DNA from: Nitrososphaera sp.
GTDB taxonomy: Archaea; Thermoproteota; Nitrososphaeria; Nitrososphaerales; Nitrososphaeraceae
Direction of reading: 5' to 3'
Assembly (NCBI GenBank): GCA_022545875.1
Contig: JAKEIF010000246.1
Location: 1 to 6,894, forward strand
DNA length: 6,894 bases
Position 1 is the first letter of the stretch, and every line of letters begins with the position of its first letter. The notes under the pieces were generated by a model that was not told the DNA's origin, ran no database searches, and worked only from the letters and a program-made list of their open reading frames with translations. The position numbers and the translations under genes were made by a program. This document shows, piece after piece, positions 1-4,939 of the stretch.

Positions 1-346
1 ATTCTGCACTGAAAGCAAATTGGGTCTTGGGGGTGGGTATCCCGTTCTTTGCAAGTACGAGCGAAGTCAAGAGCTTGTTCCCACATGTTTCGCCGACTGC
101 GAACCGGTTTATCACTGGGTAACCAAGAAATTCCAGGCACGCAGTCATGTAGAGCCCCCGGTAATGGCTCACGCTTCTCTGCAAGATGACGTCTCCGAGG
201 TGAAGGTCTTTCTTTTTGCTATGAGTAGTTATGGAGATCGTCTTTCCATCTACTACCTGTGCCTTGATGCCTTTCTTCTGGGCAGTTTCGTAAAGAGCCT
301 TTTCCTCAAAGCGCACCTTGTCATAGATAATGGAAAGCTCTACCAT
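1..346 (-). CDS. lysX: LysW-amino acid ligase LysX/ArgX (RimK-type ATP-grasp), 5' part only
   Basis: The ligase uses ATP to join the amino group of alpha-aminoadipate (LysX) or glutamate (ArgX) to the C-terminal residue of the carrier protein LysW, which commits the substrate to lysine or arginine synthesis in the cytoplasm. The first 115 residues are visible and the rest runs off the left edge. They show the family's N-terminal pattern: a start like MVELSIIYDKVRFEEKAL, then QRSVSHYRGLYMTACLE (about residues 67-83), GYPVINR, and GETCGNKLLTSLVLAKNGIPTP (about 93-114), the conserved stretch leading into the ATP-grasp fold. The ATG at 346 overlaps the lysW stop as TAATG, and a GGGGA lies five bases before it, so the start is firm. 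The substrate-selecting loop lies outside the window, so lysine and arginine cannot be told apart from this fragment. The argG neighbour favours a role in arginine synthesis, perhaps in both. Confidence 0.88.
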   Translation of the reverse strand, partial: MVELSIIYDKVRFEEKALYETAQKKGIKAQVVDGKTISITTHSKKKDLHLGDVILQRSVSHYRGLYMTACLEFLGYPVINRFAVGETCGNKLLTSLVLAKNGIPTPKTQFAFSAE

Positions 347-522
347 TATTGTCCCCAGTCTTCGCCTACTGTTTCTGCCGGCTTCAGCTCGACCTTCTCG
401 CCCTTTGAGGCAATCTCAAAATCGCCTCCACAGTCTGGGCACGTTACGATTTCCCCGACTACTGCGTCTTCAGGGATGCTGATTTCGGCTCCACATTCTT
501 GGCACTCAACTTTTGATTTCAT
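346..522 (-). CDS. lysW: Amino-group carrier protein LysW
   Basis: This 58-residue acidic protein carries the growing amino acid on its C-terminus through the lysine/arginine pathway. It protects the alpha-amino group and presents the intermediate to LysX/ArgX and the following enzymes. Two CxxC pairs (C7/C10 and C28/C31, contexts CQECGAEI and CPDCGGDFE) form the expected zinc site. An acidic, flexible C-terminus with the family hallmark EDWG is present. The final residue is Gln (codon CAA at 349-351, then TAA), whereas the Thermus and Sulfolobus proteins end EDWGE and use the side-chain carboxylate of that Glu. The start is set by a strong GGAGG six bases upstream (529-533) and by the ATGA overlap with argG. 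The gene fits between argG and lysX with no spare bases, indicating translational coupling and a matched supply of carrier and ligase. Confidence 0.93.
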   Translation of the reverse strand: MKSKVECQECGAEISIPEDAVVGEIVTCPDCGGDFEIASKGEKVELKPAETVGEDWGQ

Positions 523-1751
523 TTTTTTCCTCCTTTTTTGTTCTTATCTGTTATACCGGCAGCCGCACTTGCAACAGAATTTGCAATTATGGACTGCAGT
601 CCCCATAGCTCAACAAAGCCTTTGGCCAAGCTCTGGTCAAAGGAAGATCCGGCGGCATAAGTCGCCAGATCATTCTTGTAAAGGGAATACTTCGATTCCC
701 TTCCAACGACGCGGAGAGATCCTTTCTGCATCTTTAGCCTAACTTTTCCGCTAACGCGCACTTGCGTGGCATCTATAAATCTATCCAGATCCGCCCGCAG
801 CGGATCCTGCCACAGTCCTGCGTATACAAGCCAGCTCCACTGATCGTCTACCATTCGCTTGAATGCAAGCTCATGTTTTGTCAGGACCATCTTCTCTAGG
901 TCCTTGTGTGCTTCGATAATGGCGATTGCGGCCGGAGCCTCATAGACTTCTCTCGACTTTATCCCTACCACTCTGTCCTCGATATGGTCTACTATTCCAA
1001 CGCCGTGTGAACCTGCCTTGTCATTCACATACTGTATCAAGTCAACAAGAGGCATTTGCTTTGCATCGGCTGAAATCGGAACCCCGCCTTGAAATTCAAG
1101 CTCGAGATATTCCGCCTTGTCGTTGCTGAAATTGACAAACTGGAAAGCCTCTTCTGGCGGCTCGAAATCTGCATCCTCGATATTGCCTCCTTCGATTGCC
1201 CTGCCCCACAGGTTAAGGTCGATGCTGTATTTTTTGGCCTCGGCACTTACCGGGATATTCTGCTCGCGGGCGAACTTGATTTCTACATCGCGGGTGAGGT
1301 TCATGTCTCTGACTGGGGCGATTATCTTCAAGTCCGGGTTCAAAGCGCGCATAGTAACGTCAAATCTAATCTGGTCATTTCCCTTGCCGGTGCATCCGTG
1401 GGCTATGGCAGCCGCTCCTTCTTTTTCGGCTATCCGAACCGCCTTTGCCGCAATAAGTGGCCTGGCGAGGGCTGTTGCCAGCGGATATTTACCTTGATAC
1501 AGGCCGTTCGCCTTTATGCTTGGAACGACATAGTCCCGCGCAAATTCTTCTCTTGCGTCCACATAGACATGTTTTATTGCACCTATCTCCTTCGCCTTTT
1601 TTTCGATTTCCTTGAAATCGTCGTCCTGACCGCAGTCGACCGTTACGGTAATAACATCCAGCTTGTGTAATGTCTGCAAATAGCGGATGCAGACAGAAGT
1701 GTCCAAGCCTCCCGAGTAGGCTAGGACAACCTTGCCATTACTTCCAGCCAT
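519..1751 (-). CDS. argG: Argininosuccinate synthase
   Basis: The enzyme condenses citrulline and aspartate with ATP to give argininosuccinate, AMP and pyrophosphate, the penultimate step of arginine synthesis, in the cytoplasm. The 410-residue product is of normal family length. It has the N-type ATP-pyrophosphatase loop AYSGGLDTSV (11-20), the second signature AHGCTGKGNDQIRF (117-130), KYSIDLNLWGRAIEGG (174-189) and the C-terminal helical oligomerisation segment. The ATG at 1751 gives the standard distance to the ATP loop. No ribosome-binding site precedes it, which fits a very short leader behind the TATA-like box at 1787-1799. The last residues (KNKKGGKK) are a Lys/Gly tail whose codons also contain the lysW ribosome-binding site. 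The stop overlaps the lysW start. It is the first gene of the operon and is divergent from the ACT-domain gene at 1836. Confidence 0.97.
   Translation of the reverse strand: MAGSNGKVVLAYSGGLDTSVCIRYLQTLHKLDVITVTVDCGQDDDFKEIEKKAKEIGAIKHVYVDAREEFARDYVVPSIKANGLYQGKYPLATALARPLIAAKAVRIAEKEGAAAIAHGCTGKGNDQIRFDVTMRALNPDLKIIAPVRDMNLTRDVEIKFAREQNIPVSAEAKKYSIDLNLWGRAIEGGNIEDADFEPPEEAFQFVNFSNDKAEYLELEFQGGVPISADAKQMPLVDLIQYVNDKAGSHGVGIVDHIEDRVVGIKSREVYEAPAAIAIIEAHKDLEKMVLTKHELAFKRMVDDQWSWLVYAGLWQDPLRADLDRFIDATQVRVSGKVRLKMQKGSLRVVGRESKYSLYKNDLATYAAGSSFDQSLAKGFVELWGLQSIIANSVASAAAGITDKNKKGGKK
529..533 (-). promoter_or_regulatory. Ribosome-binding site of lysW inside the argG 3' end
   Basis: On the minus strand the bases read GGAGG, flanked by A runs, and lie six bases before the lysW ATG. 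The motif is inside the argG reading frame, where it encodes the Gly-Gly of the ArgG tail. It fixes the lysW start and supports internal initiation or re-initiation on the argG message. Confidence 0.8.
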
Positions 1752-1786
1752 GAATTAATTACGATCGTTGCGGTCGCAAGCACTAC

Positions 1787-1799
1787 ATTTATATTTTTT
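1787..1799 (-). promoter_or_regulatory. TATA-like box for the argG-lysW-lysX operon
   Basis: Read on the minus strand, this segment is AAAAAATATAAAT. Its centre lies about 42 bases before the argG ATG. With the usual archaeal spacing of about 25 bases from TATA to transcript start, the leader would be about 15 bases, in keeping with the missing ribosome-binding site. The same bases can serve the opposite gene. This is inferred from sequence only. Confidence 0.5.
1788..1796 (+). promoter_or_regulatory. TATA-like box for the ACT-domain gene
   Basis: The bases TTTATATTT closely match the archaeal TATA consensus. They lie about 45 bases before the ATG at 1836, which predicts a transcript start near 1818 and a leader of under 20 bases. 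The GGTCA/TGACC sites that follow would sit between the TATA box and the start codon, a position suited to repression. Confidence 0.55.
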
Positions 1800-1845
1800 G
1801 GTCAGGAATGACCTAAATTAGGTTGAGAATGACCCATGCTGGTCA
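1800..1845. promoter_or_regulatory. Candidate operator: cluster of GGTCA/TGACC half-sites
   Basis: The sequence holds a perfect inverted repeat, GGTCA-4-TGACC (1800-1813). A decayed copy with the same layout, GGTTGAGAATGACC (1821-1834), begins exactly 21 bases later. A further TGACC-6-GGTCA pair (1830-1845) spans the start codon at 1836. Between the first two copies lies another palindrome, ACCTAAATTAGGT (1811-1823). Spacing of 21 bases, and 41 from the first to the last GGTCA, places the sites on one face of the helix, as expected for a multimeric regulator such as the Lrp/AsnC-type LysM of Sulfolobus. Which protein binds is unknown. The array would act on both divergent genes. Confidence 0.5.
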
Positions 1846-2528
1846 GTAGCGAAAAATCGATAACAAACGCCGTAAAAGAAGTTGTAAACAACGATTTATC
1901 GTTCCAGGATTCACTCCAGCGCGACTATTGCAACATCAGCGCGCTTGCAAGGATAATCAAGCCAAAGATCGATCAGATGCTGGGCAAGAATACCAGCATA
2001 GAGAGTATCGTGACCGCGCTCAAGCGGTCGCGCCAGGATTACAATATTCCAGAGAGGCCCATTGCAGTGATTCTCGCAGGCAGCACCGTGAGTGTCAAGA
2101 CCGATGTCGCCAAGGTCTCAGCGGCAAAGACGAAAAAGACCGTGGAAAAAGTAGCCAAGTCGTTGACCCAGAACGCTGACAACTATATCAGCGTCGCAGA
2201 AAGCATGATGTCGATAACGCTGGTCTTTGATGACGTTTTGCTCGAAGACGTCAAGGCCATGTTTGCGCATGACGACATATTGGAAATAGAGGACGACTTG
2301 GCCGCAATCATTGTCCACAGTCCTGAGGACATCATCAAAACTCCTGGTTGCGCGATAGCTTTTTACAACCAGCTTGCCAGAAGGCACATCAACATTGAGG
2401 ACACTGTGAGCTGCTATACTGATACCATTATGCTAGTCAGGATGGATCAAGTCGGCAAGGCCTTCAACGCGCTCACAGAGCTGATATCGAGCTCCCGGAA
2501 GCTACCGAAAAAGAAACAACACAGGTAA
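1836..2528 (+). CDS. ACT-domain protein with possible HTH-like N-terminus, putative amino-acid-responsive regulator
   Basis: The 230-residue protein has no catalytic motif I recognise. The N-terminal 70 residues look helical, with a segment DYCNISALARIIKP (30-43) followed by SIESIVTALKRSR (54-66). This could be a winged-helix-like DNA-binding unit, but the match is weak. Residues about 86-158 show a beta-alpha-beta-beta-alpha-beta order. Residues about 154-217 form a clearer ACT module resembling the aspartokinase regulatory domain, with IIKTPGCAIAFYNQLARRHI (167-186), then INIEDTVSCYTDTIMLV. ACT pairs normally bind amino acids. A basic tail (KLPKKKQHR) ends the protein. The ATG at 1836 is the first possible start, because an in-frame TGA lies at 1830-1832. 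Its position opposite argG-lysW-lysX suggests sensing of arginine, lysine or a related amino acid. That role is inference. Confidence 0.75.
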   Translation: MLVSSEKSITNAVKEVVNNDLSFQDSLQRDYCNISALARIIKPKIDQMLGKNTSIESIVTALKRSRQDYNIPERPIAVILAGSTVSVKTDVAKVSAAKTKKTVEKVAKSLTQNADNYISVAESMMSITLVFDDVLLEDVKAMFAHDDILEIEDDLAAIIVHSPEDIIKTPGCAIAFYNQLARRHINIEDTVSCYTDTIMLVRMDQVGKAFNALTELISSSRKLPKKKQHR

Positions 2529-2540
2529 GAGTTCGGCTTA

Positions 2541-2557
2541 ATCATAGATGGTATGAT
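2541..2557 (+). terminator. Weak stem-loop after the ACT-domain gene
   Basis: ATCATA and TATGAT form a six-base stem with a five-base loop, 12 bases after the stop codon. A T-rich stretch (about 2575-2588) follows, which could release archaeal RNA polymerase. The stem is AT-rich and weak, so this is a tentative 3' end signal only. Confidence 0.2.
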
Positions 2558-2624
2558 CAAGGCTGACACAAGCGTCTATTTCTTGTTCAGATTTGGGTAC
2601 ATAATGCATGAAAATTAGTACTAT

Positions 2625-2636
2625 GATATTAATATC
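2625..2636 (+). promoter_or_regulatory. TATA-like palindrome upstream of the MgtC-family gene
   Basis: GATATTAATATC is a perfect 12-base palindrome centred about 32 bases before the TTG start at 2663. It is in place to be the TATA element, giving a leader of only a few bases. Its symmetry also allows it to be a regulator site. The rest of the 134-base gap shows no other clear feature. Confidence 0.4.
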
Positions 2637-2662
2637 GAGTAATCTGCAAAGGTAGCGAAGAG

Positions 2663-3106
2663 TTGGTATTTGAAAACATACCTACTGGTTACGAGCTGCA
2701 GTTCCTAGTCGATCTCGGAATCGCGCTGGCAGCAGGCTTTGTCATCGGTGCCGAAAGAGAATCGAGGGGCAAGCCTGCAGGAATAAGCACGCACTGCCTT
2801 GTAATTGGCGGAGCGGCAATATTCACATTCCTTTCCTCGATGGTAGATCCCAATTCCTCATCTAGAATTGCAGCGCAGATAATCTCAGGTATCGGTTTTC
2901 TTGGGGCAGGTATCATTCTAAAGAGCGAAATAGAAAAAAAGATCACGAATCTTACAACTGCGGCGGCCATCTGGTTTGCAGCAGCGATTGGCATGGCCAT
3001 TGGCTTTGAGTACTATTTCCTTGCGGCGGTTGCAACAGCGTTTGCAGTCGGGGTTCCGAGAATCCCGCACATTTCAAAACTGCTAAAGAAAGGCGAAGAG
3101 GAGTAG
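2663..3106 (+). CDS. MgtC/SapB family membrane protein, short form
   Basis: This is a 147-residue integral membrane protein of the MgtC/SapB family. Some bacterial members help survival at low magnesium or act on ATP synthase, but the archaeal role is not established. Family motifs occur in order: GAERESRGKPAGISTH (29-44), SSRIAAQIISGIGFLGAGII (66-85) and NLTTAAAIWFAAAIGMAIG (96-114). About four membrane segments can be drawn, near 12-30, 43-60, 70-86 and 100-132. The soluble C-terminal domain of Salmonella and Mycobacterium MgtC (roughly 230 residues in total) is absent. The chain ends with a charged KLLKKGEEE tail, so this is the short SapB-like form. The start is TTG, the only plausible start after the in-frame stop at 2630, with a weak AAAGGT before it and a TATA-like palindrome at 2625. 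It is a single-gene unit by spacing. Confidence 0.88.
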   Translation: MVFENIPTGYELQFLVDLGIALAAGFVIGAERESRGKPAGISTHCLVIGGAAIFTFLSSMVDPNSSSRIAAQIISGIGFLGAGIILKSEIEKKITNLTTAAAIWFAAAIGMAIGFEYYFLAAVATAFAVGVPRIPHISKLLKKGEEE

Positions 3107-3250
3107 TACCACATGCAAAAGGTACAAGACGCACATGGTAGGGAAATGATGTTCTATTGGATGTGCTCCTCTGATAAACCCTGTATCCAGATCATCCATC
3201 TTGCATAATAGCACGATTCTGCGTGGATATACTATGACACTATTCTCTAG

Positions 3251-3264
3251 TTCATAAATATGAA
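3251..3264 (+). promoter_or_regulatory. TATA-like box of the glucose dehydrogenase gene
   Basis: TTCATAAATATGAA contains arms TTCATA and TATGAA around AA. It is centred about 25 bases before the ATG at 3283, which predicts a leaderless transcript. An AAGGA (3266-3270) lies 12 bases before the ATG, rather far for a ribosome-binding site. The preceding part of the 176-base gap shows no other strong element apart from a doubtful 31-codon reading frame at 3113-3208. Confidence 0.5.
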
Positions 3265-3282
3265 AAAGGAACAATCGCTTCA

Positions 3283-4773
3283 ATGTCCAGGTTCAAAGTT
3301 AGAAACGATGTAGCGATAGCATTTGGGTTAATATTGATATTAGTAGCGCCGATTATGCTCATGACTTCTCAATCGGCAGTGGGTCAGAAAAATGAAACGT
3401 CGCTAGTGAGCAACAACAGTACGTCCACGGCGCAGGGACTCACTGAGGCAGCACTTCCTACCCAAGAAGGATTCTCAGTTAGGGTACTTGCTACGAACTT
3501 CAGCGCCCCCCACAACATCCTCTACGGCCCTGACAACGCCCTGTGGATCACAGAGCGCATAGGAAAGAACATCTCACGCGTCGACCCTGGTACCGGAGAG
3601 AAGCTAAGTACCATGCGCGTTCCGAATGTCCATCAGTCAGGAGGTCAGGACGGTCTGATGGGTATGACATTTGATCCGGACTTTAACAACACGAACTACA
3701 TTTACGTCGCATATACTTACGATGTGGATAGTGGTAACGACCTTGAACGGAGAACAAAGATTACGCGCTTCACATATGATCCGCAAAATGCCAGCATAGG
3801 TCAACCGCTAGATCTCATGAACGGCCTCTCTGCCAGTGTTGATCACAACTCTGGTCGACTGATATTCGGCCCTGACGGCATGATCTACTACACGATAGGG
3901 GATCAAGGAAACAACCAGTTTGACAATTATTGCACGCCTATCCGAGCACAGGTGCTTCCGACTGAAGATCAAGTCGAATCGCAAAACTGGACAGCCTACG
4001 AAGGTAAGGTGCTCCGCATGAATCCAGACGGCAGCATACCCGCTGACAATCCCGAGCTCGATGGCGTCCGCAGCCATATCTTCACCTACGGACATCGCAA
4101 CGCTCAAGGAATAGCTGCCGGTCCTAATGGCGACCTCTATGTTGTTGAGCATGGAGACAAGACCGATGACGAATTCAACAGGCTACAAGAGGGCGGAAAT
4201 TATGGCTGGCCCAATGTTGCAGGTTTCATTGACGGACAGGCTTACCAGTACGCCAATTGGTCTGCTGCCGAGAACTGCGAGGAATTGACATTTAACAACA
4301 TCCCGCCTTTTCCACCAAGTGTGCCAGTCATGAACGAAAGCGAGTTTGCAGCGCCTGACTTTGTGCCGCCGATCCAGACATTCTACACGGTCGACAACGA
4401 CCACAACTTTACCTCTCCTCCTGACTGCGGGTACGTCTGCTGGCCGACTGTAGCGCCCTCTAGCCTGCGGCTCTATACGTCAGAGACAATTCCTGAATGG
4501 AATGGCACTTTTCTAATGACCACTCTGAAGGGCGGCAATATATTCCACCTTGACCTAAGCGAGAACGGTGCAACGCTCGCAGACGAGCCTACAGAGATGT
4601 TTCGGTCTGAAGATCGGTATCGCGACTTGGCATTTTCACCAGACGGCGACACGATATACGTGATAACAGACTCCTCCGGTCCCGTTCAGTCTATTGAAGG
4701 GCCTCCGATCGCTACCATAAAGAATCCCGGATCTGTGCTAGAATTCAGGTACGGAGGATCCGCGGGCCCATAG
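3283..4773 (+). CDS. gdhB: Exported PQQ-dependent soluble glucose/aldose dehydrogenase, GdhB type
   Basis: This quinoprotein oxidises glucose or other aldoses to lactones outside the membrane, using PQQ and calcium. The 496-residue product begins with a basic MSRFKVR, then a hydrophobic stretch (11-28) and a small-residue region near 31-35. This is a signal peptide or membrane anchor. A Ser/Thr/Asn-rich linker follows, then the beta-propeller from about 61. From memory of the Acinetobacter soluble enzyme, its active-site residues have counterparts here: Q122, D187, H188 (catalytic base, DHNSGRL), R272/N273 (YGHRNAQG), Y384, W387 (CWPTVAPSS), K416, R445 and R447 (RYRD). The calcium/PQQ loop HGDKTDDEFN (290-299) and GGNYGWPNVAG (304-314) are also present. 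The Cys pair near the active site, spaced by seven in Acinetobacter, is C382/C386 here. There are 12 N-glycosylation sequons. No PQQ synthesis gene is nearby. The ATG fits a leaderless transcript. Confidence 0.9.
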   Translation: MSRFKVRNDVAIAFGLILILVAPIMLMTSQSAVGQKNETSLVSNNSTSTAQGLTEAALPTQEGFSVRVLATNFSAPHNILYGPDNALWITERIGKNISRVDPGTGEKLSTMRVPNVHQSGGQDGLMGMTFDPDFNNTNYIYVAYTYDVDSGNDLERRTKITRFTYDPQNASIGQPLDLMNGLSASVDHNSGRLIFGPDGMIYYTIGDQGNNQFDNYCTPIRAQVLPTEDQVESQNWTAYEGKVLRMNPDGSIPADNPELDGVRSHIFTYGHRNAQGIAAGPNGDLYVVEHGDKTDDEFNRLQEGGNYGWPNVAGFIDGQAYQYANWSAAENCEELTFNNIPPFPPSVPVMNESEFAAPDFVPPIQTFYTVDNDHNFTSPPDCGYVCWPTVAPSSLRLYTSETIPEWNGTFLMTTLKGGNIFHLDLSENGATLADEPTEMFRSEDRYRDLAFSPDGDTIYVITDSSGPVQSIEGPPIATIKNPGSVLEFRYGGSAGP

Positions 4774-4905
4774 TATGGCGTCTTACTACATTATATTCCA
4801 ATGAAATAGACCTTACGACCGGGCGGACTGTCATCGGCCATTTCATTACCGCCGCCTTAACTGAGGCGCCAATGCTGCAAATCTCCATAGGATAGTCCAA
4901 TACCG

Positions 4906-4914
4906 TTTAATAAT
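4906..4914 (+). promoter_or_regulatory. TATA-like box of the alpha/beta hydrolase gene
   Basis: TTTAATAAT is centred about 30 bases before the TTG at 4940, so the transcript would start almost at the start codon. The rest of the 166-base gap after the dehydrogenase holds only a small GC-rich hairpin (CGCCT/AGGCG, 4853-4868), possibly linked to the end of the upstream message. Confidence 0.4.
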
Positions 4915-4939
4915 CTCAAAGATTGTATTTCATTGACCA

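Noticed and set aside
20..742. 240-codon open frame on the plus strand
   Set aside because: It is antisense to lysX, lysW and the end of argG, all of which have clear family motifs. The frame crosses three genes and its product has no recognisable domain.
1089..1670. 193-codon plus-strand open frame within argG
   Set aside because: It lies fully opposite the conserved ArgG ATP-binding and substrate regions and shows no family signature. It is a shadow of coding bias.
3083..3283. 66-codon minus-strand open frame filling the gap before the dehydrogenase gene
   Set aside because: It overlaps the end of the MgtC-family gene and the dehydrogenase start codon. It has no ribosome-binding site, and its product is hydrophobic without a motif. 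The gap is better explained as promoter DNA.
4934..4938. Single TGACC near the hydrolase start, matching the half-site of the argG-side array
   Set aside because: It is one isolated five-base copy without an inverted partner at the right spacing, which is expected by chance.
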